Of a stretch of DNA of 64,000 nucleotides, positions 29,559 through 39,325 are shown in pieces; positions within the stretch are counted from its first letter, which is position 1, and every line of letters begins with the position of its first letter. The notes below the pieces were generated by a model. It was not told the DNA's origin, did no database searches, and worked only from the letters and a program-made list of their open reading frames with translations. Location of the stretch: assembly GCA_905479985.1 (NCBI GenBank), contig CAJQOM010000005.1:1-64000 (forward strand), given 5' to 3'. Source of the DNA: an uncultured Gammaproteobacteria bacterium. Its GTDB lineage: Bacteria; Pseudomonadota; Gammaproteobacteria; Nitrosococcales; Methylophagaceae. Made by a program: the position numbers and the translations under genes.

Positions 29559-29742
29559 GATTGTTGCTCTCACACTCTTCAAATATAAAATAGTGCTTAT
29601 TGTACCAGTATGAAGATCGAATATTATGCTGGCCTAGCGTCATCAGTACTGACTTTATTACCTCTGATGTACAAGTTACTGTAAAATCGCGCTATTAATA
29701 TTTTTTACGCTGAATTTTTAGACATTAACGACATGGGGATAT

Positions 29743-30609
29743 TTGATGAAAAAGTTGTTACTACACCTTGATACGGACCCAATTCCAAGTGCCTTTGATC
29801 AAGCCGTAGCTTATGATTCAAATGTTGATAACATTATTGCTTATGGTGGGATTACACGTGATAACGTGACACCCCATGTCCACGGTATGATTTTTACCCG
29901 TGGCGGTAAAAACTTGAAAAATAGTGCAATTTTCATTGGTGGCTCCAATGTCTCGGCCAGTGAAATGGTGGGCCGAGCCGTCAAAAAAGCTTTTTTTGGG
30001 CCTGTTAAAGTATCTGTCATGCTCGATCCTAATGGGTCAAATACCACTGCTGCGGCTATCGTCCGCAAGGTCCTGACTAATTATGATGTCACTGGCAAAA
30101 AAGTTGTTATCGTCGGGGCAGGCCCAGTTGGACAACGTGCTGCCTTATTCTTGCTAAAAGAGGGCGCTGCTGAAGTCATTATTACCAGCCGTGATATCAC
30201 GCGTTCAAAAGCGATTGCTCATCAAATGAAAGACGCCTATGGTGTTGATATCACACTTGGTGAAGCACGTAGTGATGAATCTGTTTCAGCATTATTAAAA
30301 GATGCGCATGTCGCTATCGCTGCCGGCCCTGCGGGCGTTTGTGTTATTTCCGAATCAGCATGGATGAATAGTAATAATTTAGAAGTCATTGCTGATGTTA
30401 ATGCGGTGCCACCACAAGGAATCGAAGGCTTAGAAGTGATGGATAACGGGACTGAAAGAGAAGGTATTCGTTTCTACGGTGCGATTGCCATTGGTAATTT
30501 TAAAATGAAAGTCCACCGCGGCGCCATTGAGTCACTTTATGAAAGTAATGATCAATTCCTAGATGAAACAACCATTTACGATATTGCTTGTAAAGTCGAT
30601 AAACAATAA
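29743..30609 (+). CDS. mtdA: Methylene-tetrahydromethanopterin/tetrahydrofolate dehydrogenase, MtdA type
   Basis: This dehydrogenase of methylotrophs oxidises methylene-H4MPT or methylene-H4F with NADP in the C1 pathway. The protein is 288 residues, the same length I recall for Methylobacterium MtdA. It has the MtdA-type start KKLLLHLDTDPIPSAFD, then YTRGGK-like FTRGGKNLKNSAIFIGG, FFGPVKVSVMLDPNGSNTTAAA, and the Rossmann loop GAGPVGQRAA near residue 126. MtdA rather than MtdB is chosen from these motifs. GGGGAT lies just upstream of the ATG. The downstream genes make and use H4MPT. Confidence 0.86.
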   Translation: MMKKLLLHLDTDPIPSAFDQAVAYDSNVDNIIAYGGITRDNVTPHVHGMIFTRGGKNLKNSAIFIGGSNVSASEMVGRAVKKAFFGPVKVSVMLDPNGSNTTAAAIVRKVLTNYDVTGKKVVIVGAGPVGQRAALFLLKEGAAEVIITSRDITRSKAIAHQMKDAYGVDITLGEARSDESVSALLKDAHVAIAAGPAGVCVISESAWMNSNNLEVIADVNAVPPQGIEGLEVMDNGTEREGIRFYGAIAIGNFKMKVHRGAIESLYESNDQFLDETTIYDIACKVDKQ

Positions 30610-30640
30610 CGCTATTATCACGGTCATCAGGTAAGTTATT

Positions 30641-31639
30641 TTGGACACAGTTGTTCGGATCACCGCACCGGCAAGGCTTCACCTGGGGTTTTTGGATCTT
30701 AATGGGGCTGCTGGCAGAAAGTTTGGCAGTATTGGGCTTGCTATTGATAGTCATCATACTATTGTAGAAGCACGATTCTGTACTTCCGATGTACAACATG
30801 TCATCCCAGATCATTTACGAACAAAAGTTGACACCTTAATCAATACCTTTTGTCGCCATTTTGCTGATATCGTTCGTCAACAACCGTCCCCTGTTCAAGT
30901 CTCGATTCTACAATCGATTCCTGAGCATGCAGGTCTAGGGTCTGGCACACAGTTGGCGATTGCGGTTGGCACCGCCTTATGTCGCCTTTATGACATCCTT
31001 ATCGATACGCCAACAATAGCGACGATTTTGGATCGCGGCTCTCGTTCTGGTATTGGGATTGCTGCTTTCGACCAAGGTGGGTTTATTGTCGATGGTGGTT
31101 TGGGAGCACAGTCAGCAGTGCCGCCTCTTTTGGCCCGACACACTTACCCTGAAGACTGGCGTATCGTGTTAATTATGGAACAAACGCGGCAAGGCGTGCA
31201 CGGTCAAGCTGAAACACAAGCATTTAGCACTTTGCCCCCTTTTCCACAATCGCAATCGCATGCGATTTGTCACCTTACGCTAATGGCGTTATTACCCGCT
31301 TTGCTTGAACGCGACATTGCCCTTTTTGGACAATCTATCACAGAAATTCAGAACCTGATCGGCGATCATTTCTCTTTAGTTCAAGGTGGCCGTTATACCA
31401 GTCCTGCTATTGCTCAACTCTTGGCCCAGGCTACGACATTAGGCCATACTGGTATTGCACAGAGTTCTTGGGGCCCAACGGGGTGTGTGTTTGTTGACAG
31501 TGAAGCCGCGGCTTTAACGCTAACAAAGCACTTAGAAGAGACGGTTGAGCAACACTTTGATAATAAGGCTGATTACTCAATTATGACAGCACAAGCTAAC
31601 ACAATAGGCGCTGTCATTGAATTGAATACGGCATCATGA
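30641..31639 (+). CDS. Beta-ribofuranosylaminobenzene 5'-phosphate synthase
   Basis: This enzyme joins p-aminobenzoate and PRPP, the first committed step of (dephospho)methanopterin synthesis. It marks methanogens and H4MPT-using methylotrophs, where it corresponds to orf4 of Methylobacterium. The 332-residue protein has a GHMP-kinase-like fold: VRITAPARLHLGFLDL at the N terminus and the glycine-rich PEHAGLGSGTQ at residues 94-104. The start is TTG at 30641, with AGG ten to twelve bases upstream. No ATG or GTG lies close enough to preserve the conserved N terminus. Confidence 0.88.
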   Translation: MDTVVRITAPARLHLGFLDLNGAAGRKFGSIGLAIDSHHTIVEARFCTSDVQHVIPDHLRTKVDTLINTFCRHFADIVRQQPSPVQVSILQSIPEHAGLGSGTQLAIAVGTALCRLYDILIDTPTIATILDRGSRSGIGIAAFDQGGFIVDGGLGAQSAVPPLLARHTYPEDWRIVLIMEQTRQGVHGQAETQAFSTLPPFPQSQSHAICHLTLMALLPALLERDIALFGQSITEIQNLIGDHFSLVQGGRYTSPAIAQLLAQATTLGHTGIAQSSWGPTGCVFVDSEAAALTLTKHLEETVEQHFDNKADYSIMTAQANTIGAVIELNTAS

Positions 31640-31678
31640 TTATGATAAATAACAGACTTTTTAATAAAAGGAAGCACC

Positions 31679-32584
31679 ATGCCTAAACGTTCGATTATGC
31701 ATATGTTTACACCCAGAAAGCATACGAGTCCTTTCGATATTAATATGGCGATTGATGCGGGCTACGATACCGCTTTTCCGCATCAAGATGTACAGTTGAA
31801 TGACGTTGCAGATATGACACAGGATGCTATCTTTTCTCGTGGCCCTGCCGGTGTCAAGAAAACCGGCATTTTCATTGGCGGCCGAGATATTGGCGTTGCG
31901 ATGGATATGCTCGATGCCGCTAAAAAAGCGATGGTGCCGCCATTCGAAGTGTCTGTTTTTGCTGATCCTAGTGGTGCTTTTACTACTGCTGCAGCGTTGG
32001 TTGCCAGTGTAGAACGTGAATTAAAACAGCACTTCAAACAAGATTTAAAAGGCACCAAAACAATTGTCTTCGGCGGGACTGGCCCCGTTGGCTTAGCCGC
32101 GGCAGTCATTGCGGCTGAACAAGGTGCGAACACGACGATTGTCGATCACTTTTCATTAGATACTTCGTTGGATTTTGCTAACGAAGCCAAGCGTCGATAT
32201 GGCGTTAATTTGACTGCGACCGCAGCGGCTTCTGATGCCGATAAGGCACGGTTAATCGCTGATGCCGATGTAGTTCTTTGTGCCGTTAAAGCCGGGATTC
32301 AAGTCCTTAACGCTTCCGTTTTATCTGATGCTAAACAATTAAAAGTGGCCGGCGATGTTAATGCTGTACCGCCACTGGGTATCGAAGGTATCGAATTGAT
32401 GGATTCGGGTGCAAGGCTAGTTCATGCCGTAAATTCAGAAGGTGCTGTTGCGGTGGGTGCACTGGCTGTTGGTAATGTGAAATACAAATTACAACATGAA
32501 CTGTTACGTCAAACCCTCGAAAATGACACACCCGTTTATCTGGACTTCCGTAATGCATTCAACGATGCGCGTAAGCTCGTCTAA
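31679..32584 (+). CDS. mtdB: NAD(P)-dependent methylene-tetrahydromethanopterin dehydrogenase, MtdB type
   Basis: MtdB catalyses the H4MPT-specific oxidation of methylene-H4MPT in formaldehyde dissimilation. The 301-residue protein begins RSIMHMFTPRKHTSPFDINMAIDAG, the MtdB signature. It continues with QDAIFSRGP, KTGIFIGGRD, VPPFEVSVFADPSGAFTTAAA and a Rossmann loop GGTGPVGLAAA near residue 122. The C terminus, VGALAVGNVKYK, is also MtdB-like. A strong AAGGAAG precedes the ATG. With mtdA two genes away, the window carries both paralogues. NAD versus NADP preference cannot be settled here. Confidence 0.88.
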   Translation: MPKRSIMHMFTPRKHTSPFDINMAIDAGYDTAFPHQDVQLNDVADMTQDAIFSRGPAGVKKTGIFIGGRDIGVAMDMLDAAKKAMVPPFEVSVFADPSGAFTTAAALVASVERELKQHFKQDLKGTKTIVFGGTGPVGLAAAVIAAEQGANTTIVDHFSLDTSLDFANEAKRRYGVNLTATAAASDADKARLIADADVVLCAVKAGIQVLNASVLSDAKQLKVAGDVNAVPPLGIEGIELMDSGARLVHAVNSEGAVAVGALAVGNVKYKLQHELLRQTLENDTPVYLDFRNAFNDARKLV

Positions 32585-32597
32585 GTAGCCACCTCAC

Positions 32598-33704
32598 GTG
32601 CAACAACCAGCCGTTCTGATTGTTGCACAAAGTGGGCGCTTTCTTGCCCAGTTAGCCCATCGCGCCGGCTACCCCATCTGGGTAGCCGATTGCTTTGGTG
32701 ACCAAGATACTTTAGCTATCGCTGAACGGTGGCTCCTGCTTGCTGATCTCCATGACCACTCAGCTGTCGCTAAAACTATCCTTGACCTAAGCCAACACCA
32801 GCCTTGCTTGCTCATTTATGGCAGTGGTATTGAAGCTTTCTACCCTGCTCTCAATATACTGCCAGAGTCGATTAATATTATTGGTAATTCGGCCGAGACT
32901 ATTAAGCAAGTTAAAAACCCCACTCACTTTTTCTCGCTATTGCAGCAGCTGGCTATTCCTTATCCTGACACGTCTTTTGCTGCCGATGATGCCCAGCCTA
33001 ATCGATGGCTCAGCAAGCCGATTTGTGGCTTTGGTGGACGGTTAATCTCTGACCAAAACGGACAGACTGACTCAGAACCCTATTATTATCAACGTTATAT
33101 TAATGGTTTAAACGGTTCAGTGTTATTTTTAGCTGATGGCCACTCAGCTAAAACTTGTGGTTTTAATCAACAGTTTCGGCGGGCTCTCTCTGACACACCC
33201 TTTCTATTATCAGGTTTAACTACACCTCTGTCTTTGTCCACTACATTACAACGTCGGCTCGAAGACATCGTTAACCGTATTGTGGCGCATGCTGGATTAC
33301 GCGGGTTTAATAGTTTGGATTTTATTGTCACCACCGATGATGATGTTTTTGTTTTAGAAATTAACCCTAGAATAAGTGCTTCCGTTGAATTAATGGATAC
33401 TGAGCAACCACTTTTTGAGCGGCATCTTGCTGCTTGTTTAGATCAATCAATGAGCGCATTTTCGAGCACGCCCGTACAAAGGCATTTACATACTGTTTTC
33501 GCGCCATGTGATCTTATTACGCCTGATTTTATTGATTGGCCTGAGACTTACCATGATCGGCCTAAAGCCAAGACGCTAATCAAAAATGGTGCGCCTATCT
33601 GTACAGTACTCGTTGAAACGTTAATGTCGTTTTCACAGTCAGAGAGTGAAACCCAGCAGCGCGTGTTTTCTTTAATGGGTTTACTTGAAAACGAGGGTGC
33701 ATAG
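32598..33704 (+). CDS. ATP-grasp protein of the tetrahydromethanopterin cluster
   Basis: This 368-residue ATP-grasp ligase-like protein has N-terminal pre-ATP-grasp residues VLIVAQSGRFLAQLAHRAG. The central domain carries KPICGFGGRLIS as the ATP-binding loop and YYYQRYINGLNGSVLFL. The metal/ATP end is FVLEINPRISASVELMD. Proteins of this kind (OrfY-like) occur in methylotroph H4MPT clusters and are thought to attach groups during cofactor or methanofuran-like synthesis, but the exact substrate is not shown. The start is GTG at 32598, only 13 bases after mtdB, with no strong ribosome site. Confidence 0.72.
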   Translation: MQQPAVLIVAQSGRFLAQLAHRAGYPIWVADCFGDQDTLAIAERWLLLADLHDHSAVAKTILDLSQHQPCLLIYGSGIEAFYPALNILPESINIIGNSAETIKQVKNPTHFFSLLQQLAIPYPDTSFAADDAQPNRWLSKPICGFGGRLISDQNGQTDSEPYYYQRYINGLNGSVLFLADGHSAKTCGFNQQFRRALSDTPFLLSGLTTPLSLSTTLQRRLEDIVNRIVAHAGLRGFNSLDFIVTTDDDVFVLEINPRISASVELMDTEQPLFERHLAACLDQSMSAFSSTPVQRHLHTVFAPCDLITPDFIDWPETYHDRPKAKTLIKNGAPICTVLVETLMSFSQSESETQQRVFSLMGLLENEGA

Positions 33705-33772
33705 ATAAGTCTGCAGATTACCAGCCGGCCATATAATACCGCTTAAATGTACTTAAATCCCTCTATAATCTT

Positions 33773-35869
33773 CTAAAAATCGTCATCTTCGAAATTATAG
33801 TTCAGCTCGCCTGACGGTTCATGAATGTAATACCCCTGAGCATAATCGACACCTAACCGCCATAATAAGGCGAGACTATTGGCATCGGAGACAAACTCCG
33901 CAATGCTACGCTTACCAGCATTTTTACTCATCTCGATAATGGCTTTCACTGCAGCTTGATTCTCTGCATCATTGGCCATATTCTCAACAAAAGCACCATT
34001 AATTTTCAAATAATCAACATCGAGTAAATCTAAGCTAGATGAGAAGTTGAGACCTGAACCAAAATGCTCTAAACCAAACTCACAACCCGCTTCTTTTAAT
34101 TTAGTTAACGTTGCCTTCGTTTCATCAACATTGGCCATGGCATCGGTTTCGCTCACTTCAAAAGTCAGTGATTCGCCAGGTATGCCATGTTCTTTCAATA
34201 AACCAAATAGCCAGTCAATAAAGGTTGGATCGCAGATAGTTTGTTTGGATAATTTCAAAAAGAAACGTGTTCTGGGAAAGCGTTGTTTATGTTCAGCCAA
34301 GCTTTTTAACGCATTGGGAATAACCCATTGATCAATCACACCCATCATGTCGAATTCAGCAGCAAAATCGATAAAGTCTTCGGCCACAATTAAATCGCCC
34401 GTTTCTTCATCAATCATTCTCAGCAATACTTCATAAAGCTCTTGTTCTTTACCGTGCAAGCTGACAATGGGCTGGTAGTGTAATGTGAAGTTTTGTTTTT
34501 CTATCGCGACTTCTAAACGTGGCTTCCAACTGGCGGCTTCATCAAACTCTGCTTCTTCTAATTCGATTGTTGGCGCTTGATAACGCATCACCCTTTCATC
34601 TGAATTGTGTTGTGCTAATGCGCAGGCTTTATCGGCATGATTGAGTATATTCTCTACTTTGGAGCTCGTTTCGGATATCCGACTAATACCAATACTACAT
34701 TTTATATCTAACGGTTTATCACTGATCTGAGAGCGATAGCCATCAATGATGTCGCCATACGCTTTGGCGCGTTCATCGACATAATTATCATCATCACTAT
34801 TCACTATGACAGTGAAAACCTGATCGGCATAATGGGCTAATAAATCACCGTCAACAATGCCTTTTCTGAGCACTTCACCTATTTCTTTCAGTACTTGCTC
34901 ACTGGCGGCAACACCCAACTGTTCTTTAATCAGCTGGAAATCATCTAACACGATATAGAGCAAAGCCGCATCAGCCTGGCTATCTCCAGCACGGCCTGCT
35001 ACTTTTTCTAATTCATCCATAAAACGAACGCGATTGTAGAGCCCCGTCAAGAAATCATGATCTCTTAATAGTTGAAGTTGGTCGGAATTTACATCTTCGT
35101 GTTCACTTTCATTACGCACAACAACTTGTGTACAGTTTTCCCCTTCGACTTCAGCATGGCTGAATTCAATATCAGCCTTAAAGAGACCGCCATCGTCTCG
35201 GACACCTTGGACAGAAACATGCACCGATTGTGATTCGACTTGCTCTGAAAACTGTCTAAAGACAGTTTTGAATGTGTTTTGGTCATCTGCTGCGATTAAA
35301 TCTAAGATGGGTAAACCGTCGACGTCTTCTGCTTCTTCGTAGCCAAATAATTCCAAGTAAGCACTATTAACATAGATATGCATACCCTCGTGCATATACG
35401 CTACGGCATCTTTCGAACTTTCTAATAACAAGCGGGACCGCTTTTCGCTTTCTCTTAGCGCCCGCTCATTTCTTCTTGCAGCGCGGCGGTTGAATAAACT
35501 TTGTAGCTCTCGCTGCACGGCAAACTGTAACCGTTTGCTATCACCGATTGGGATAACGTCTTGCATGCCCAAATTGTAGAGCTCTTCGATCTCATCCTGA
35601 CCCGATGTTAATACAATACACGGTAAGTCCCGTCCTAAACGATGAACAATATTCACCAATTCACGGGGCGGTACGCTCGTTAAAGCAGCACGACAAATTA
35701 ACAAGTCCCATGTTTGCTGGGCTAAAGCTTGCTCGATACCATTTAATGTATCTTCTCTCGAAGCACGAACGGCATGGCCTGCACTCCGCAGCGTATTCGT
35801 TACGTTATCCGCTTCTGTTAAAGAATCATCAACCAATAACAGTCTTAACATACCATCAGATCTTGTCAC
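33773..35869 (-). CDS. fimX: FimX-like degenerate GGDEF-EAL c-di-GMP effector
   Basis: The architecture is that of FimX of Pseudomonas aeruginosa, an effector that promotes type IV pilus assembly and twitching. The 698-residue protein has a receiver-like domain (1-130), a PAS domain (about 140-260), a degenerate GGDEF and a degenerate EAL. QVFTVIV stands where GGDEF should be, and E480-VL (YEVLLRM) replaces EAL. DDFGSG has become EHFGSG, so neither catalytic activity is expected and c-di-GMP binding is the likely function. GTG at 35869 overlaps the plsC stop as GTGA and has AAGGAA eight bases upstream; ATG at 35851 is the alternative start. Confidence 0.85.
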   Translation of the reverse strand: MTRSDGMLRLLLVDDSLTEADNVTNTLRSAGHAVRASREDTLNGIEQALAQQTWDLLICRAALTSVPPRELVNIVHRLGRDLPCIVLTSGQDEIEELYNLGMQDVIPIGDSKRLQFAVQRELQSLFNRRAARRNERALRESEKRSRLLLESSKDAVAYMHEGMHIYVNSAYLELFGYEEAEDVDGLPILDLIAADDQNTFKTVFRQFSEQVESQSVHVSVQGVRDDGGLFKADIEFSHAEVEGENCTQVVVRNESEHEDVNSDQLQLLRDHDFLTGLYNRVRFMDELEKVAGRAGDSQADAALLYIVLDDFQLIKEQLGVAASEQVLKEIGEVLRKGIVDGDLLAHYADQVFTVIVNSDDDNYVDERAKAYGDIIDGYRSQISDKPLDIKCSIGISRISETSSKVENILNHADKACALAQHNSDERVMRYQAPTIELEEAEFDEAASWKPRLEVAIEKQNFTLHYQPIVSLHGKEQELYEVLLRMIDEETGDLIVAEDFIDFAAEFDMMGVIDQWVIPNALKSLAEHKQRFPRTRFFLKLSKQTICDPTFIDWLFGLLKEHGIPGESLTFEVSETDAMANVDETKATLTKLKEAGCEFGLEHFGSGLNFSSSLDLLDVDYLKINGAFVENMANDAENQAAVKAIIEMSKNAGKRSIAEFVSDANSLALLWRLGVDYAQGYYIHEPSGELNYNFEDDDF

Positions 35870-36621
35870 TTATTCTGTTCCTTTCTCAATGGTGCTATAT
35901 CAGGATTTTTACCTTCTAGATGTGTCATTTGACTCTCCATCCATTGATAAACTTTTTTATTGATGTCTGATGCTTTCTTGGTCTGTTCATCTATGGTTAT
36001 CTTATCGCCAATGACTAATTTAATCACATTTGGGTATTTTAGAAAGCCATGTCTTGGCCAGGCCTTCCCGCCATCATGTGCTACCGGTATCACAGAATAG
36101 CCGGTTTCTGCAGCTAAAAATGCGGCCCCCATACCAAATTTACCCATTTGGCCTGTGGGAATCCGTGTTCCTTCAGGGAAAATCACCACCCATGCGCCCG
36201 AACTTAATCTTGCTCGTCCTTGCTCGATAATCTGATTCAAAGCCTTTCGGCCAGCACTTCGATCAATGGCAATCGGGTTGAGCGATGCTAAGCCCCAGCC
36301 AAAGAACGGTATCCATAATAACTCTCGTTTTAATACCCAGACTTGTGGTGGGAAGACTGCTTGCAATGCCAACGTTTCCCATGTTGATTGGTGTTTGGAC
36401 ATGATGATGCATGGCTCATCGGGGATTTTCTCTGCGCCTTCCACTTCATAGCGAATATCGCAAATCACTTTCAATAGCCAAAGATTAAGTACTGCCCATT
36501 GGCTGACAATCTTATAACGCCATTTAAAAGGCATAGGCCAGACAAGTAAGCTGATAAGGGAAAAGACGACCGCTGTGATTGCGTGTAAAGAGACGAATAA
36601 TAAAGAACGAACGAATAGCAT
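35866..36621 (-). CDS. plsC: 1-acyl-sn-glycerol-3-phosphate acyltransferase
   Basis: This enzyme acylates lysophosphatidic acid to phosphatidic acid at the inner membrane. The 251-residue protein has N-terminal membrane segments (about 5-27 and 37-53) and the acyltransferase block SKHQSTWET, where HX4E stands for the usual HX4D, a common variant in this subgroup. FPEGTRIP is motif III. It begins immediately after the gmhB stop and overlaps fimX by four bases, the last enzyme gene of the glyQ-glyS-gmhB-plsC-fimX run. Confidence 0.93.
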   Translation of the reverse strand: MLFVRSLLFVSLHAITAVVFSLISLLVWPMPFKWRYKIVSQWAVLNLWLLKVICDIRYEVEGAEKIPDEPCIIMSKHQSTWETLALQAVFPPQVWVLKRELLWIPFFGWGLASLNPIAIDRSAGRKALNQIIEQGRARLSSGAWVVIFPEGTRIPTGQMGKFGMGAAFLAAETGYSVIPVAHDGGKAWPRHGFLKYPNVIKLVIGDKITIDEQTKKASDINKKVYQWMESQMTHLEGKNPDIAPLRKEQNK

Positions 36622-37164
36622 TTACAGTTTGGTCTCTAATAAAGCATCTACCGCCGCGGCCAGATCAGCGTAAACAGGCACGCTATCCAGTAGGTTCGGA
36701 TCTGCTAAAGTCCGCTGTCCTTTACCTGTTTTGACTAAGATGGGCTTTGCACCGACTGATTGCGCGGCTTGTAAATCACGAAGTGAATCACCTATCGCAG
36801 GGACATCTTTAAGATCAATACGAAGACGGTGTTCCAGTTCCTTGAATGCACCACCAAGCGGCTTTCGACAGCTGCAACCATCATCAGGGCCGTGCGGGCA
36901 ATATAGGATTGCTTCCAGTTTGCCGCCAACTTGCGAGATCATACGCCGCATTTTGCTATGGATGCGGCTTAAGGTGTCGACATCTAATAAGCCACGCGCA
37001 ATGCCGGACTGGTTCGTAATAACAACAACACGATAACCGGCATAAGTGAGCTTGGCAATGGCTTCTAGGCTGCCTTCAATCGGTTCCCATTCGGCCGGCG
37101 TTTTAATAAAGTCATCTGAATCATTATTAATGACACCATCTCGATCTAAAATTATCAGTGACAT
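36622..37164 (-). CDS. gmhB: D-glycero-beta-D-manno-heptose-1,7-bisphosphate 7-phosphatase
   Basis: This HAD phosphatase removes the 7-phosphate from heptose bisphosphate, the step between the two HldE reactions. In its 180 residues the nucleophile motif is LDRDGVIN (residues 5-12). The zinc-binding loop CPHGPDDGCSCRKP is typical of GmhB, and IGDSLRDLQAA closes the active site. The glyQ-glyS-gmhB-plsC order is common in gammaproteobacteria. Confidence 0.95.
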   Translation of the reverse strand: MSLIILDRDGVINNDSDDFIKTPAEWEPIEGSLEAIAKLTYAGYRVVVITNQSGIARGLLDVDTLSRIHSKMRRMISQVGGKLEAILYCPHGPDDGCSCRKPLGGAFKELEHRLRIDLKDVPAIGDSLRDLQAAQSVGAKPILVKTGKGQRTLADPNLLDSVPVYADLAAAVDALLETKL

Positions 37165-37246
37165 TATCTTTGCTCCAAGTCCTTACTCGTTATGCCCAGC
37201 CAGTATCGAAGGCAGGATACTCATCTTAAATATTATTCTCACTATT

Positions 37247-39325
37247 TTAGGCCTGTAATATAGAGATATCGGCAATTTCTAAAAACAAAGCGCGCGTTTG
37301 ATTTAATAACGCCAAACGGTTTTGTCGAATCGCTTCATCTTCTGCCATCACCATGACTTGATCGAAAAAAGCATCAACCGTGTCACGCATATCCGCTAAT
37401 GCTGTTAACACTGCAGCGTAGTCAGATTTAGCCAATAGCGGTGCAACCTGATTTTTTACCGATTGTACCTTATCCGCCAAAGCTTGTTCCGTCGGCTCCA
37501 TGAGTAAATTTGTGTCGATAACTGAGTCACGCTGTTCGACATTATTTTTACGCAGGATGTTGCCGATTCGCTTATTGGCTGCTGCGAGCGCTTGGGCTTG
37601 TTCCAACTGTCGGAAACCGGCCACCGCCGCTAACCTATCCATGAAATCAACTGGCTTCGTTGGTTTTATCGCTAACACCGCTTCGAAGACATCAACTTGA
37701 TAGCCTTGCTCTTGGGCATAGCCACGTAGACGATCAAAGAGGTATTGCATCACATCCGCGACACAGTTTTGCTTTGTCGCAATATCGCCTAAACCCGTTA
37801 AGGCTGATGTCAATAATTGTTCAAGATCAAGATCCAATTTGTTCTCGATGATGATTCTTAGCACACCCAATGCAGCCCGACGCAGGGCGAAAGGATCTTT
37901 AACCCCTGTTGGAGGCTGGCCAATACCAAATAAGCCAACTAAGGTATCCAATTTCTCGGCTAAGCTCAGTGCTTGCCCAGTTTTAGTCTGTGGTAGTTTG
38001 TCACCGGCAAAACGCGGTAAATATTGCTCATCTAATGCTTCACACACGTCATCATGCTCGCCATCCAATCTTGCATAATAACGGCCCATAATGCCTTGTA
38101 AATCAGGAAACTCACCGACCATTTCTGTGACTAGATCACATTTAGCCAAAGCGGCGGCACGTTGTGCCAGTGGCGCGTCCCCACCTATTTGGTTGGCAAT
38201 CACAGCCGCTAGATCAGCCACACGTTGCGACTTGTCGTAGACCGAGCCTAACTTGTTTTGAAACACAATAGTTTTGAGTTGTTGCTGTGAATCCGCTAAA
38301 GGACGTTTGCGATCGGTCTCCCAAAAGAAGGCAGCATCACTTAAACGCGGAAGGATAACCCGTTCATTACCCGCTATAACTTGCGCCGGATCCTTACTTT
38401 CGATATTACAAATCGTAATAAAGTAAGGTAATAAGGTATTGTTTTTATCTCTGACCGCAAAGTATTTTTGATGTTCTTCCATCGAAGAAATCAAGGCTTC
38501 TGCCGGTAATTCTAGAAAACGGCGATCATATTCGCCTGACAAGGCAACCGGCCACTCAACTAAACCCGTGACTTCTTCTAATAAGTTTTGATTAATAACC
38601 GCTTGGCCACCTAACTTATTGCCTAAAGCTTCGACTTGTTGACGGATTTCTTGTTGTCTTTCCGCCATATCCACCATCACATAAGCTTGCTCAAGCAATT
38701 GTTTGGCATACGCTTGTGGTGATGTGATTGTGATTTGTTCAGGGTGGTGAAAACGATGGCCGCGTGTTGTTCTGCCTGCTGATACGCCTAAGAGTTCTAA
38801 AGGGATAACTTCATCACCAAACAATAGCACTAACCAATGGACTGGTCTGACAAACTCACCCGGTAAATTTCCCCAGCGCATGCGTTTAGGAATAGGTAAA
38901 GCCGCTAATGCTTTTTGTAAAATATCGCCGATGAGATTACTTGTTTCAGCGCCTTGTTGCTGTTGCTTGAATACGAGCCAAGCGCCTTTGGCCGTTTCTA
39001 GCCTTCCTAACGCATCAACTTCAACGCCACAAGAACGGGCGAAACCTTGTACTGCTTTGGTCGGTTGGCCTTCACTATCAAATGCGGCGGAAACGGCTGG
39101 ACCGCGACGTTCTATTAAGCGATCTTGTTGTCGTATTTCTACATTAGACACGACCACTGCTAGTCTTCTTGGTGCCGCATAAGCCTGAATTTTCTCAAAG
39201 CTTAATTCAGCGTCTTTTAAACCCTGTCCGATGCCTTTTTCAAAAGCATTAATTAATTTTGTTAACGCCTTCGGTGGTAACTCTTCGGTCCCTATTTCAA
39301 TCAATAAATCACGTGTCTCGCTCAT
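37247..39325 (-). CDS. glyS: Glycyl-tRNA synthetase beta subunit
   Basis: This is the 692-residue beta subunit of the alpha2-beta2 bacterial glycyl-tRNA synthetase; it provides tRNA recognition. The N terminus [22 protein letters not shown] and internal FRPVHW-like [21 protein letters not shown] are diagnostic. The C-terminal third is the DALR anticodon-binding domain. Its ATG overlaps the glyQ stop as ATGA. The imperfect hairpin AGTATC...GATACT at 37202-37221 lies just past its stop, before gmhB. Confidence 0.97.
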   Translation of the reverse strand: MSETRDLLIEIGTEELPPKALTKLINAFEKGIGQGLKDAELSFEKIQAYAAPRRLAVVVSNVEIRQQDRLIERRGPAVSAAFDSEGQPTKAVQGFARSCGVEVDALGRLETAKGAWLVFKQQQQGAETSNLIGDILQKALAALPIPKRMRWGNLPGEFVRPVHWLVLLFGDEVIPLELLGVSAGRTTRGHRFHHPEQITITSPQAYAKQLLEQAYVMVDMAERQQEIRQQVEALGNKLGGQAVINQNLLEEVTGLVEWPVALSGEYDRRFLELPAEALISSMEEHQKYFAVRDKNNTLLPYFITICNIESKDPAQVIAGNERVILPRLSDAAFFWETDRKRPLADSQQQLKTIVFQNKLGSVYDKSQRVADLAAVIANQIGGDAPLAQRAAALAKCDLVTEMVGEFPDLQGIMGRYYARLDGEHDDVCEALDEQYLPRFAGDKLPQTKTGQALSLAEKLDTLVGLFGIGQPPTGVKDPFALRRAALGVLRIIIENKLDLDLEQLLTSALTGLGDIATKQNCVADVMQYLFDRLRGYAQEQGYQVDVFEAVLAIKPTKPVDFMDRLAAVAGFRQLEQAQALAAANKRIGNILRKNNVEQRDSVIDTNLLMEPTEQALADKVQSVKNQVAPLLAKSDYAAVLTALADMRDTVDAFFDQVMVMAEDEAIRQNRLALLNQTRALFLEIADISILQA

